Below, one piece after another: positions 37,661-51,959 of a DNA stretch of 64,000 nucleotides. The number at the start of each line of letters is the position of its first letter. Position 1 is the stretch's first letter. The stretch covers positions 6,414,001 through 6,478,000 of the forward strand of contig NC_061786.1 in NCBI RefSeq assembly GCF_022458985.1. The letters are read 5' to 3'. The translations under genes and the position numbers were made by a program. The stretch comes from Mugil cephalus. Its lineage: Eukaryota > Chordata > Actinopteri > Mugiliformes > Mugilidae. Below the pieces are notes generated by a model, which saw only the letters and a program-made list of their open reading frames with translations, did no database searches and had not been told where the DNA came from.

Positions 37661-37929
37661 TAGCTTTAGCTTAGCATAGGCATTGTAATGTAGAGTTATC
37701 AATTAGCCAGTCATTTGTAAAAGTGATAAATAAACTCAATTTTCGTAATTATTTAACACAGCACTGAAAACCCCCAACTTGTGTCAACACAGTGGTGTGA
37801 CTGGTTTTAAGGTGCTGCGTGGTGTCTTATCTGCCCTAGATGATCAAGTCTTGAGTTTATTTATCACCTTTGTGAACGACTGACTAATTGGCAACACTAC
37901 ATTACAACGCCTATGCTAAGCTAAAGCTA
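37661..37929. mobile_element. Long inverted repeat (fold-back element)
   Basis: Arm 37661-37739 and arm 37851-37929 are reverse complements over 79 bases with about ten mismatches, around a 111-base spacer. Both include tagctttagcttagcatagg or its complement and end at ttgagtttatttatcacc. It has no coding content and looks like a MITE. Confidence 0.85.
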
Positions 37930-38619
37930 AAAGCTGCACTGCTGGATTAGGAAAAAACCGGGGCCGAATTAAAAGCACTTTTTCTCACTTCTAACCAAAG
38001 GTCCCTTTAGTAAGACACTGAAGACTGGTCACATGACTGTAAAGGGCTTTGAGTGCCTATAAATCCAAAACAGTTTACCATTGCTGTACTAACCAGAGCT
38101 GTCTCCGGGAAGAAGGGAACCCTTCAGCGTAGGTGGAAATGCAATGAAATTTCGATGTAAACACGTTTGAGGCCCTAGTAGAACAAAATCCTAGACAAGT
38201 TTAAAATTGCTTCAAAGTGTGAGAGACATATTTTTAGGTCTCAAAAAGAGGACGTCTGTTGCCGGTAACCATTTCACCAGTGCGCACAAAATTACAGACA
38301 ACGACAAATGTTACAGGTTAGGCTTTTTCCTTTTACATCTTCTTCATCATCATTCTCACAACAACATGATCATGATCCTCGTGATCAGCATGAATCTAGA
38401 AAGGCCAGCTCTAAACGACGGTTTTAGCTCTACTTTGTTTCCTAGCCTCCCAGCTAATAGAAGCTCTTCAGGTATTAATCGTTGTTTGCACAGACCCTAA
38501 AGTGCGTGCTAGCTGGTCATTAGCTATAGTCTTTCGGGCCAGACACAGGCGACTTTAGACGGCTTTATTGTCAACTTGGTGCGTCGTGCTCAATCAGTCC
38601 AAAAAATAGGATTTCAGAA

Positions 38620-38990
38620 TTTCCTGTGGTACAATTAACTATCAAACAATATAATGCAATGACGTGGCTCTGCTGTGGACAATCTGCAGTAACATCCCAT
38701 GTGCTTGGCGTTGCTTTTGTAACACAACATAGCACACTTCCAGGCTCTGTAAGGCTTACTTGACCAAGAAGCACAATGATGGAGGGCTGCATGAGACTCA
38801 GCTGACATAAACCTAAGTGAGATGGTTTTGGGATGGGTTGGACTGCAAAGTGAAGCAGCCAACTGGTGCTCAGCATATGTGGGAACTCCTTGAAAACCGT
38901 TGGAAAGCCTCCAGGTGACAACCTCATGAAGCTGGTGGAGAGACGGAAGTGTGCACCAAGCTGTTACCAAAGCAAAATGTGGTTACTTTG
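38620..38990. repeat. Dispersed fish repeat fragment (probable)
   Basis: The block near 38880-38990 has aactccttgaaaacc, gacaacctcatgaagctggt and gtgtgcaccaagctg in an order I recall from an abundant fish repeat that continues caaagcaaaa-gtgg. The class is not certain and no full-length structure remains. Confidence 0.4.
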
Positions 38991-41009
38991 AACAATGTGA
39001 AATTTGAAACATTGTCTTACTAATTCTGTTTGTAGTTTATTAGTTTGGATACAGAAAATAGTAAATCATAAGGTAGAAGTTGATGGTGTAAATGAAAAAC
39101 ATATAATAAATGCTTTGGAGCTGTGTGTCCAATGACTTTCTTAAAATAGAAAAGGGAAAGGCGAGAGGAAAAAGAACAAGAAAGATAAGTCACGTTCACA
39201 GCTCTGGCAATGAAAACACCCCCAAGAACAACTTCAGCAGAAAAGTGAGGAGGACAAAGAAAGCATGTAAAGAGGTGAAACCACTGAAGTGAGAGTGGAA
39301 AAAGATGTGGGAAGAATCCGGAGGTGCTGAAAGAGAAAAAGCTGAGAAGGAGAGGGGAGGGAAAACTAGCTGGCCTCCACTGTAAGCTGCCAGATTGGGC
39401 TTTTCCAGATGTTAGGTGGTAGGTGAGGGAAAAGGAAGGAAAATAATAAAATTCCCAGCTTTTTTTTTCCTTTTTTTAAAATTTTTTTTTCTCCTCCTCC
39501 TTTTTATTCGTCTTCCTCTCAGCTTCCAAATCTGGTCACAGCTAAGTGTCTTTAAACGCCACATTGAAGTGAGGGCGTCTGAGTGCGCTCATGGCCTCTA
39601 TTAGCCTCACGGTGCTCGCAGAGACAATAAAAAAAAAAACTGTTGAGCTTTATGGCTTCCTATAAACTCAGTGAACTGCTTTCTTCCTCCTCCACCTCTC
39701 CCCTCTTCTCACGTCGTCCTCCCACATCACTGATCGTTTGCTTTCCAGTGCGCATGAGAAATTGTTTTTGTGTGCATGTGTCATGTGATTCCTCAGAACT
39801 GAAGCTCCCATTTGTCAATCCCCGTGAGTGTGTGTCGAGGCAGAGGAGCAAGACTAAGGAGTCCCAGCTGTCTCCTTCCCAGCAGCCACTGCTTGACTCG
39901 AGGAAAAAAAAAAAAAAAAGACAAGTAGACAGAGTGAAAGAAAACATAGCTCGCGTTTGTTTTGTTGCGCCGTTTGCAGGTATGCTCGCGAGAAAGAGGC
40001 ACGCCGATGACGTGATGCATGTGGGATGTGCGCGCAGCAGGATTTTCTTGAAAGCCCTGTGTCAGGACTGTCCAAGCTGAGGGTCTGCAAGCGTTTATAG
40101 AGTCGTTACAATAAAAGAGCGGGTCACACACACACACACACAAAAAAAAAATCAACTCCACGGCAGCTCTGGGATTTTCCAGCCCTCCGCTGCAGTCTGT
40201 GCCAAGTCACTGTTTGGACAGAGAAGGCTGGAGATATTGAATGCCTTGTCTAGTGTTACGCAGGGGAATAGTCTAATCCAGACTGGGCCCATTCTTTCCC
40301 ACATGAATGGTGTGTGCGTGCTTGCGTGTGTGTGTGTGTTCTTGTTTTTATTAAGTAGTGGGCGCCAAACTCTTGCGGAATACTAACAGTCCACATCGTC
40401 CTTGTGGGGCCATTTTTCTGCGCCGCACAATTTTTTAAGGGGTCAAAACATGTTAAGACTGGGGTTTAGAGTAAAAGTTACTATTAATTTATGGCTCAGA
40501 GTAACGGTTTGGGTGAGGCACTTAGCTGGGATGGTTAGAGTTAGGGACTAGGGAATACCTTATGTCAATGGAATGTCCTTTCAAGGATAGAAACACGAGT
40601 TTGTGAGTGTGTGTTTGTGTTCGTAGCGCTGGTAAGAGAATCAAGGAACAGACAACATCCTCCTGCTGCGCCGAGAGAGCCCGAGGAACAATAAAGCCTG
40701 GCGAGTGAAGGAAGCACGCTGGCTGGAGGCCCGCCACTGGACAACGCTCAGCTTGTTTTTGGGTCCCAAACTAATAAAACACACACGCACAAGCAGATGA
40801 AGAACCCATACCGAAATCAGTACAGTTTACGCAGGACAAAAGGATCGCATTAGGCCCAAAATAAATTCATGCTCTAATCAATCTGTGAGGCGAGGTTTGA
40901 GAGAAGACAGAGACAGATTTGTAATTGCAGCAAGGCTGCTGTTTCTTCTTGCACAAAATCAGCTCACATGTTTTTCTCATGATTTAAGTGGAACATTTAA
41001 ACAACCCCT

Positions 41010-41160
41010 GAATCTAGCGACGAGAATCTTTTATATCTTTAATAAAAATAGTCAAGGGCATCAGTATTGGGACAAAAATAGTATGACTGTCCAAATACTG
41101 ATGCCCTCGACTATTTTTATTTTAAAAAAAAAGAAAAAAAAGATTCTCGTCGCTAGATTC
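41010..41160. mobile_element. Near-perfect 151-bp palindromic element
   Basis: Left arm starts gaatctagcgacgagaatct and includes ataaaaatagtcaagggcat; the right arm is its reverse complement apart from a purine-rich insertion, ending at 41160. The centre is about 20 bases. It would fold into a long hairpin. It fits a fold-back MITE. Confidence 0.9.
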
Positions 41161-44100
41161 ACTAACACTGCCAAGCCTCAGTGTTACATTTATTGACGTG
41201 AACCTACACAAATAACTAAGAGCATTGCGTGAGACACAGGCCAGCAGATAGTGCAAAGGTTTAAGCGTATTTGAGCATTTGGATGCAAAATATTTCTTGG
41301 GCAGCTGCTGTGCATTGTTTTGGCATTACATTGGTCATACATGGCTCACCGCTGACTGAGAGCTTAGATGTAGTTGTGTATTGGTCTGGGAAAGCTGCAC
41401 CTGACATAGCAGCTGCTCAGCGACTTAAAAACATTCTTAAAAGTGCATTTACTAAGTTTTTGAACACAGTTTTCAGGATCATGCTGACCATTTATAGATT
41501 GATAGTTAGAGATTTCTCAGTTGGTTATGACAGGCCTAATAACTTAAATCCGCTGACTGTGTTTAGAAGCGGGCAAAGAGGTGGAGCTCAGGCAACCTCA
41601 TAACGGTGAGGCACTCAAAGTAGCCATTCCCTTAATTATTCACAAGTTTAAGCATTGATGTAATTCAACTAGAACATCCACCACCAATTGTCATGAATGG
41701 AGAAATGAGTGATAAAGACCAAGAGTTTATTTTTTGTTTTGTTTTTTATACCAGGCTACAAACATATTTATTTCTGCTGCAAAGATGCGCATTTTTGGGA
41801 TTGACTCATTTCTGGAGCCTCTAGTGGCCAACCGCACTTGGCGTTTCCCCCAATCAATGACAATTATTTGGTTTTGAATAATGTCTAAATAAGACAGCTC
41901 CCATGTACGTTTTTTATTTTTGATCAGAATGACACTTACTCCTGAACGTGAATAACTGACAGTTAATTGAATGTTCCATAGTGTAAGTCTGATTCATTGG
42001 CTTGTGCAAAGCCTCAGCCAAAGTGAATTAGAGGTAACATTTTTAAATTTAATTACAACCACAGGAATGAAAGCTGTCTTCCTTGTCTCCATGTCTCTCT
42101 CTCTGTCTTGTGACCACATTCCTTTATTGAAGGCACAATGACATATTCGTGCTAAATACACTGAAAATATGAAGTAAATGAATAAAAGACTCATTCGCTG
42201 ATGTGGTTCATAAAATGAGGATGTTTTCTATTGTATAAGGGACAGATCTTCAGATACAGAAAGAAAAATTCAATTTTGTTTGACTTAAATTTTGGCCCCA
42301 CTAAAATAGTCATTTTTGTGCAACTCACCTCCAGATGAAATCTAAGTCAACTGTTGGTTTGTAGAAAGGAACTGAAACGGAAACCAGTGGGCATTTAAGT
42401 GCATTCCCAGCTCAACTTGTGTTTGCATACTGCACTTTACAGGATGTTTAAGGTAATACAAAAAAAAAAAAAAAAAACACAGATATGCATTATGCATGCA
42501 GGCTTCCAACGGTAAATCAATAAGCCTTAGACATGTAGAGACACACATGTACATTAGTGGAAGTTACAGGATAGGTTTGCACAGTTAAAATACTGCTCAG
42601 TCAGATCATGCTGGAGCCCTTTAGAGCTGCACTGGGTCCAATTTGAGCACTTTGGCCCAAAACAGGAACTGGCTGCCCTTTAAGGAATTCATTAGTTACA
42701 AAAGGATTTAAATCTGGTGGTACAACACAATTTATGTCATTGTTAGAACTCCAGACATTGGCTCCATTTAAACAAATGTAAATAATTCAGCAACATTAGC
42801 CTCCTAAGGGGTTCATTCATCAAAGAGAAAACCACCATGGCTCTACAGCTGATATGGCCACGATAACTGAATACTTAAATTTTGCCATTAAAAAAAAAAA
42901 GAATCCACAAATTTTGTTGGTATCAGATGGACATATTCGCTAGTGTTCTAGTAATTGTGCAGTTTGAATGTGTTTACTTGTGCATGTTTCACTATTTTCT
43001 GGTATTTCTGTGTTATAATTATGACACGAAAATGCAAGTCCCAAAACACAGCTTTACAACAAAGAAACAGGATTTAAATTAAAGAAGAATGTCATTTGTG
43101 AAACTGCAAGATGGAGGATGGAGGCCTTGTCAATTTTGAACAAACGTAATGTACATAATCATGGTGACAGCAATGGGGTGGAATAAATCTGTAAGTCTTC
43201 TGCACCTACAGGCAGTGTTTTAGTTACAGCTCCGGTGTGAGGGTACAAGGACATTAGGTGACAGTAACTGGGTAATGCTAATGCTAGTTTTGTGAGGAAG
43301 GTGGAGCTGTTTCAGGGACCCTGCTGGATCTAAAAGCCCCATTCATGGTACGGAAATGACAGTTGGACTACTCCTATCGATATGAAAATCTCCTATTTCA
43401 ATCATCATTTCAAATAGTCAATGACTGCATTACAAGATATCTGGTTGTTCAATAAAAAGCTGTAAGAACTGTACTGTGCTGTAAAAACTTGTAGAAGAGG
43501 AGTTATCTCAAAACTTAACAGGTGTGGCGTCACATTTTGTTAACAACTGCAACAACAAATCCTTTTGAACTCACATACCTGTTCACGCCCAGCAAACATG
43601 ACTTCTTCTGCATGGCGGTAGTGATTACCGTAGTATTTGGACCTCACCGCATCACGTGTTTCGTCACTTTCAGGTTTAGTTAGACCAAACTTTCAATTTC
43701 AAGCCAAGTGAAACAAGCTTATTTCAAACAATAAAGGCTGTGGAAAAATACTGGATCATGCCTGTATCATCATCAAATGCCAGCAATAATCTTGCGAAAT
43801 TGCGTTTGGGCTAAAGTTCAATAAGAAACATCTGTCCCCTCTAATTTGTTACTCTATGTTCTTATCTCTTACATTTTCCCAGGCTGTCAAAATCAGTCTG
43901 TCCTACACTGGCACTTGCATCCAAAAAAACCAAGGCAGTCCACCTTCTCCCAGCCAATCATTTCCTCATCATTCTGTCACTCCATGTCTATTGCGCAACC
44001 CTCCTCCTCCCTGTTTCCACCTCTCCATGGCCATCCCATTAGTCTTCATCAGAGGTATTCTTCAGTTATTTCCCAGGTTTATCTATGTCACCGCCATCAC

Positions 44101-44704
44101 TCAGTTTAGAGTCTGACTGCCAACTATTAAATTGAATGTTCATGTTTCCTTGACAAATGTTCATTCTTCATCTACTTCCTGGCTGCCCAATTTGCTCTCA
44201 TTGAATACTATTTATCGGTGCACTTCCACTCCTGACCAGAGAATAACATTGTGATCCATTGGTGGCGGGGTGGCGCTGTTGAGCTCCTGCCAGCTCACAT
44301 ATGTGCGTGTCAGGCAGTGGCACACAGACAAACGAAAATTCAAAAACGGTTGGGAAAACAATTATCTTTTTACCAAAATCGAGTCCACTGTAGTGTATGT
44401 TGTAGGACTGAACTCTGTATGATTAATAGGGATGGGGATGTTTTGTCCCATCTTACTTTGTTTATTGCACTAAATGTCTTTGTATTTGAAGGTAGAGGTC
44501 CAAGGCCTAGTAATGTTCCGTGTCTATCTTCAAAGTGCTTTAATTACTTTTTATTATTTTTCTATAGATGTTGAGTTATTTTGTGAACTTAAATGTTAGG
44601 CACAATAACCAGTGTCATTCATTTTCAAAGTGAATTTGTGAGAGAGTTTATTTTGCACAGGCATTCTATTCATACCCATAATCCAAAAAAGCATTGAATA
44701 AGGT

Positions 44705-44736
44705 CAGCTGGACTTGTCGTTCTACAAGTCCAGCTG
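44705..44736. repeat. Perfect 13-bp stem hairpin
   Basis: Arms cagctggacttgt and acaagtccagctg are separated by six bases (cgttct). It is shorter than a microRNA precursor. No flanking complementarity was noticed. Confidence 0.6.
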
Positions 44737-47700
44737 TGACTCATCCATGACCTGGATGACTGAGAACCATCACAGACATTCATATCCATCTTTAACTTAA
44801 TGTACTGCAAAATTAAAATTTTGGCCCACGACCCTCCGCCTTGATTCAATTTTGGCATCCCTGATCTACTTGATTTCTTTAGAGGAATTTTGCCGACAAA
44901 TTCTTCTGCGAAGACACATTAAAGAGTTGGGCCGTCTGCTGACTACTTTTTAACGTGACAATGTATGCGTTTGTGTGTCTGTGTGTGTTAAAGCCAAATC
45001 TTCTCAGCTTGTCCAGCCAGATGTCCAGTTATAGCTCATTAAACGATGCAGTGGCCTTCCTGTGCAGGAAGATACATTAATACTAATATAGCTCTTTCAT
45101 GCACACGCATCGAAACACATTAACATACCCAAATACACACAAAGTGGGGAAGCCGTAACTGCTGTGACTACAAGGCCTCCTTAAAACACCCTGTTTAGTT
45201 TGTTTTCCTTCAGTTAAACTCGAAAAAATTTCTCAAGTGTGACTCCCTCTCTTTCTCTCCTCCCTGTTCCCATTCATGCTCTACCCTCGGTTTTCCTCCC
45301 AGTGGTCCTCTGGGTCCATTTCAGACAGCGTTGCCAGCTTGACACTGGTCAGACAGAAATAACAGTCGGGCTCTCCAAGTCAAACAGCGGCCTCGTCATA
45401 CTATCTGAAAGCCCCTGTGCTTCCTCTGGGCCGCCCACCGCTCAAAGAATGCGGCTTCAGTTCTCAAAGAAATGGCAAAGTCTGCGCGCACACAGCCAAA
45501 CAAACCTGTTTGCATATAGAAATGAACATATAGCTGTCATTTTCACACGCGGACAAAGTCAGCTAACACAGGCGAGCTCTCTCAGCGGTCATTTCAGTGA
45601 GAGCCTCGAGTACACTGCGTCCATTGTTCGAAGGCTTTGTGGCTCCCAAAGAGAGCGGTGAAGTGTTTGACAGAGACTGGGTGGGTGGGGAGGGGGTCAG
45701 TGTGTGAGTCATTTACATTTCTACACATCCACTGAATGTACACTCACTCTTCTAACTGCAGCCACTGGGTGAGTCCTCCAAATGGTCCGACTAGCCCTGG
45801 CATGGCAAACTCACATGTATACACTTTGTGGCGTACAATTTTCCTGGAGAGTTTTCCTTCTACTTATGCAGGAGCTTGGCGTTTTTAAATCTTTCAAATG
45901 TTTTAGGTAAAGCCTCCATTGTTATAGTGGGAAATGTTCACTAGGAGGATAGTGAAAGACAAAAGGCTGCAAGGATGTACTCATAAAACACCTCAGATTG
46001 ACCCACACTCAAATTTATGTTATTGCCAAGCCTATACTCATGGAATCTGGGGTTACAATGTGTGACCAACATTAGACATAGAGGGTAGGGCTCAGAGGTA
46101 GATGGCAATAGGGCACCTTCATGCTGGTTTGCTGACAGACAATCAATATAAGAAACAGAAAAAAATACACAAATTAACCCTTTAAAGCTTGAATTTATCA
46201 CTAGTGGTACATTAGAGCATGCATTTTTTGAATTACCGTAACTCACAATGGTTTGTTCTTTTGTCTGGAAGACTTTTGTGACGTCGCAATGGTATAACTA
46301 ACTTCGTTTTTACCTACAAATTCCTCCAAACCACTCTCTCTTCCTGGGGCTTCCCGGTCTTGCGTCGTTCCCCAACCTGCAGGCGACAGCAGCAGTGTGT
46401 CATCATTTACTGACTGCCATTGCGGTAAAGACTGTAGTTTTTTTCCAGAAATCGCAACTTCCCAGTGTTCAGCCACACTTTGAATTGTTACTGGTTTGAG
46501 AAAAAGTAGCATCAGGCTTTTAGCATAATGGTGGCATTGCCATATTGGACTGTTGTTAGTGCTAGAAAAATACAGAGGACTAATGATCTAGGGATGTTGA
46601 TGCTTTTGCAAATTCAAAGTGGTATACTAAACTGTTTCCACTGCAGATTCACAAGATTAAGAGTGCATAGCTATGATAGCACCTCTGACCTTACTTCCAA
46701 TGCATGTAATTTTTTCTTCTTCTTTCTTTCTGGTATTAGATTATCAGATAATGCAGATTGAGACACCATTTTCGCTTCCTGTTAGAGGAAAAATGAATGG
46801 ATCTCTAGATCCATCTGGGAACCATGACCATAACCCTTTTGTCCCCATCAATCTAGGAGATGATCATGTGACAGTAACAACATGGACGCCTCTGACAAGA
46901 CAGATGATTACAGTCAATGCAGATGATAAAGTCTATAACTGTCTGATGAGGAGTGGGTCATCGCAGCAAACTAGCTGCGTTTTTTTGCAAGTGTGTAAAC
47001 CCTGAATTAGAAGTACTACTGCGATCAACACTCATCTGAAATGCAAAGCTAGCTGAGGCTAGCAGAGGAACAGACTGAATCCTCTCGAAGGCACTCATTG
47101 AACAATCTCCTAACGTCCATTTGTGAAACAACAGTGAAACCAACAGTTGCGCGTCTTGAACCTCAGCTTGCATTAAAGTATTATTTATATTCAAAATACA
47201 AACATCCATAGAGAGTTTCCTTCACAGGAGATTGCATCTTGGACGAATGACACTCACTTGGAGACAACAACATTCAAATCTTAGCCAGAGAACACAGAGG
47301 TAGAGGAGGCGACATATTACCATTAATGTCTGCACCCAAGAAGTTTCAACCCCATTCCCACATTGAGACTGGAGCCTCTGACTGATAATGGGTCATTTGA
47401 GCACCATTCATATGAAAAGAGGACAGTACAAGTAGTTCCTTCCCCAACGACAGGTAAGTATCTAGCCGCTAATGGACAGTAGTCGATGATGCTTAAAGTG
47501 TCATTGTGTAACAGGGTCCGCTGAACTGCTGTATTTATTTTCAAGTACTGAATAACCTTGCAGTTATTTTCCATTTAGTATTAGCCAGAAAATACAGGCT
47601 TGCAGAGTTTTTCTCACACTGGCCTGAAGTCTGTCCAGTCTTAGCTCGTTATATGGTGTCAGTTGACTGATGTGTCATTTTTCATCTGTTGCACGGCGTC

Positions 47701-49194
47701 AATACACTGTGTTAAAGTTAAGCTTAGTTTACTAAATGTTTTCATGTGGTTGCTATGCAGCTGTGCTATCATGGATTTTTGAATTGTCTCCGCTCATAAA
47801 TTAAACAATATGGTGAAAACTTCTTCTTTTGTCCTATAATTGACCAGTTTATTTCTGTTTGGACTGAAGATCATACTCTTTTTGACTTCTTCCAAGATGA
47901 GAGGCTTTCATTTTATCGTGAATTAAAAGTATGACTTGTGTTCCCAGAGAAATTCTGCTTTGATTTAACAAAACTACACTTGTATTGAATTTGCAAAGGT
48001 TGTTGTCAACAAAACCCCCTTTTCTCTCTACAACAGTTTGTTGATGCATTTGTAAAAGCCACTGGAAAATCACATTAGTGCTGTTTTTAATCTCTGTCTT
48101 CTTTTCTTTAGGTAACATTGCTTTTTAAGTGCTTTTTCACTGGTAAATTAATGCGTGGGAGGTATTTTCTCTGTGGCTCAAATTCAAATACGGGTTATGA
48201 GTGGGAGTGATGGCAGTGATAACACTGAATGGCGCAGATTTCCTTTACGCAGTTCAAAATGAATGCAGCAGTGGCGGTATGAGTCAATTTAAAATTTGGT
48301 GAAAGCTAAGAAAGAAAGGAGGTTTGGTCATCAGTATTCTGAGTGCCCACAGAGGAATCTTACTAATGTCATTATAATGATATGTTATATGGTTCAGCAA
48401 TGTACTTTTGACCAATCTCAATGCAAGACCTTGTTTGACCATTGTTTAATTGGTTACACTGGGAGATGTAATTCTCAACAAACCGCAGAAACACAAGAGA
48501 CAAAGAAACCAGCTAATGAGAATTTAGTCTGCATGCCAATTAAATCTGGTGTTTTAGGTTATTTGAGGCTAAAAGGAGCAGTCAAAATGACTCGGAGGGC
48601 GATGTGAGTCATGGCTTTGACATGGCGAGTGCTGGCAGACTGAGCATTCTGACTGAGTCTTTAAGTTTATCTGAATGTGATCAGTAGTGACAGGATTGGA
48701 CCTCTGTTTAAAACAAAATGCAGTCTCCAGTGAGAGAAACTCTCTATGGATGTTTAGCTTTTGCCTGTAAATAATACTGAAAAGAAGGCTGAGGTTCAGG
48801 ATGTGCAACTGTTGGTTTCATTGCTGTTTCTCTTGCACAAACTTGGGAATTCCTGGTCCCCTTACTTAGGCCACTGTCTCACATATGGTAGTGGGATTTC
48901 TTTCCAAATCTAAAGCACATTTTTATAGAATTGCCAGAAAATTGGAAGGGGCAAAGTGCTACCATTACAAATAGAATGGAATAGATTAGAAGTTGAGGAT
49001 ATCAAGATAAACAGACCATGGCACAAACGTTCCATTTGGCAGAAGACGGAGAAATAGCCAGAACCTTGAGTCACGTCGCAAAGAATGGATGAAAAGCACG
49101 ATGGCATCACTCGGCCTTGCTGCTTGTTTAGGTAGCCACTTGAGGTATTACAGCAACAAAAGACATATTGCAAATTGCCGCTATAACAGATCTA

Positions 49195-49962
49195 GGGCCA
49201 GATCTACTAAAGGTTTGCATGTGCAAACTCATTGGGCGTGCAAAAACAAAACAGAAAGCGTACAAACTGCTCTACCAACAGCGTGCGCCAAAGGTCACAT
49301 TTTTCAACCTGTGTCTGCATCCACTTAGCACGTTTTCCTCAATGAATATGCAATGTGAGGCGTTTATACGCAATTTTGCGTGTGCTGGGAGGAGAAAATG
49401 CAAATATGTTAATTTGGCACACGCAAAGCGATTTATCGAACCTGAAAGCAATTCTGCTCACAGAAACTGCGTCTATATTTAACACGTCTCAAAAAGGACG
49501 TGCAAACGGTTTGCCCTATGCGTAATTACGCACACATGGGTGCTGTTACTGTTCATCTTGCAACTAAACGTTACCCCATGAAACACATTCTTTTATCATT
49601 TGGTAAATATCCAAACGGATCAGATGTATCCAATAAATAATTTGCGTGAATCATGCGCGCTTACCGTGGTCCACAGCGACTATTCCGTTGTGTGGGCCCC
49701 TTTTATTTGGCAGTCCGTCACTGCACCGTGTTTTATAATTATATTCAGATGTTTTTTGCTCTAACTTTGCGCTCGCAGTCTGAACGGTTACACCAATAGC
49801 GCACGCAAAACCCTCATTTACATACGTCTGTTTGCACCCGCTGTCATTTACGCAATTGGTCTAAGTAAATCATCCGAAAACCGCGTTTCCAGCCAACACG
49901 CAAAATTCTAGATTGCTAACTCAAATTAATACACGTAATTTGGGATCTTAGTAGATCTGGCC
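49195..49962. mobile_element. MITE with 15-bp terminal repeats
   Basis: It starts gggccagatctactaa and ends ttagtagatctggcc, giving a perfect 15-base terminal inverted repeat. It is flanked on both sides by tcta (49191-49194 and 49963-49966), a likely target duplication. The 768-base interior is rich in gcacacgcaaa and ttacgca type motifs on both strands and has no protein frame. Confidence 0.85.
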
Positions 49963-51959
49963 TCTAATGAGCAGCTGCACACAAAGTTATTTTTTTTTAA
50001 CCTCACTTTGATTCACTTGACCTACTTTGTGTATGGGTGCAAAACTGGGAAGGGCCTCAAGAGCATAGCAGATCTGCGTTTATGACATTTTTTTTTATCA
50101 CAAAAATGTTGCACGTCAAAACAAAGAGTCACATTTTTGCAACAGGTTACATTTTTATATTTGAAGTATTCAATTTCTATTTGTATTTTATTTTTTTGTA
50201 TTAATTTATTTTTTATTTGTCATGAACCTTTTCGACCATGGCTTATCTTGCAGCCCATCCAGTGTGCTTACATTTAATACTATAGAATTTAGCGGAAGCA
50301 AATGGAGTCCAAATGACTTGGTTTGGAATTTATGAATGATGCGGTCCTTCTTGTTCATGTGCGAGATGGTAAAGGGAAATGTTTAACGCTAATTTGACCA
50401 CTGGCCAGAAGGCACTGTGTATCATGGGCGAATGTTCTTCAAATGCCCTGCAGAATTCTTTCTGCTTTCAGCTTGGTTGCACCACTCGCTTCAAAACACA
50501 TTGTGCTTTGAGTCAAGCCGCGCTTTGGGTCGTAGACTGCAAGCCGAGAGATCAGGAGAGTGGCATTAATCAGTCACAGATGACCTGGCTTGCCTCGAAT
50601 GATGAATGCAGCTAAGAGGGGAAACGGGGAAAAAATGGTTGACATTTGAAATGCACAAGTGAAGAATAAAAGCAGCCAGTAAAAGTAAGATTAAAAAGGT
50701 TAGATCAAACATGTTTATGTGACTCCATCTTTTCTTATATATTTTACAGTCAGTTCAAAGCAAACGTGGTGCAGAACGGTAAAGGACCTGACCTTAGGAA
50801 ATAGGACAGTGGGCTAGGGGTGGAGAGATGTGTAGCGTTATCAGCTGATCCCAGGGGTTGTACAGTTGGTGTGGTGGAAAAAACGGGGAATGCGGCAGAA
50901 CAGATATAGAACAAGGTTAAAGGAGGACATGATGCGGATGCTCTCAGGCCTTTCTCTCCCCTCCTCCAACGTTTAACCTCATTCTTCCTCTCAGGTCCGT
51001 CAGGCCCCATTGCCCCTACACGCAGGAACAAGGAGAGTGATTCAGGGCCTCCACAGGAAACTTGAATTGTGGCCAAAGATATCAGTCTTCAGACAGGGTG
51101 TGGCCTTTCACTCTCCCTGCTTCCCTCCATACGGCTACTCAACCTCCCACCTGGACGCTTTACTGCTCAGTCTGCTTCACAGTGTAAGATCCAGTCACTC
51201 TCCAGCTGCAGCTGCACTGTCAGAACAACGGGGACAAAAGTCGCTTTTAGCAGCGATTAAAGACTGGTGAGCGTAGAAGATAAATGTCTGAACGCTGCAG
51301 CAGCACAAACAATACTTATCAACACTTTTGTTCGGGTTTAATGTTAAATCCAATAAGTTGTGGTCTTAAGTTAGATGACTGAATACACAGTAGTGCTCAT
51401 TATTCACTCTCACTCTGACTTTCACTCCTGATGGAAATATCTGGCTGTGCACATGGTAAGCACTCCACAATGTTGACTACTAACTTAGATTGACCCCATT
51501 TACTAAAAAGAGCCTGCTGCAGAGCTGGGTGATCATTTTCTTTGGGTTGGTTCCTCCAAAGAATCGTGTAAAACTATTGATTATTCAATGTAGATGTTGA
51601 CTTAGAACGAGGCAGAAGTTGCAGCAGACCACAGCTGTTTCTCAATGGAGAAAACCTAAAAAAAAAAAAAAAAAACCACCATCTAGCATTTAGTTCTGTT
51701 GCATGAAGTCATCATTGTTTATGTATAACCACAAACTCTGCTGGCTGATTAAAGGGAAACCAGAACAGCATTCCAAGATGCTGAATGAATGACCGGCAAT
51801 TAGTTTTGTAGCATATAAAACCAGGCAACGAGACATATGAAACCACTTGTCCACCATAAGTTTTGTCATACATTAGCATGGGTTACTTCATTCTGCAAGG
51901 TTTTTCAGATGGTTGTCTACATCTCCACCATGATCTATAGACCTACATAGACCTACATA

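Noticed and set aside
39643..40080. 145-codon plus-strand frame with a lysine run
   Set aside because: Contains a poly(A)-derived Lys stretch and Ser-rich low-complexity start; overlapping frames on both strands are equally open, so it is likely chance.
44705..44736. Possible microRNA hairpin
   Set aside because: The stem is only 13 bp with no extended pairing, below the usual 22-30 bp of a precursor.
45239..45661. 140-codon plus-strand frame
   Set aside because: No recognisable domain and no flanking splice or start context; kept only as a possible conserved non-coding block.
46673..47005. 110-codon frame with a protein-like look (PFVPINLGDDHVTVTTW)
   Set aside because: No family recognised, no acceptor or upstream exon found, and the frame starts in a T-rich tract; not enough to call an exon.
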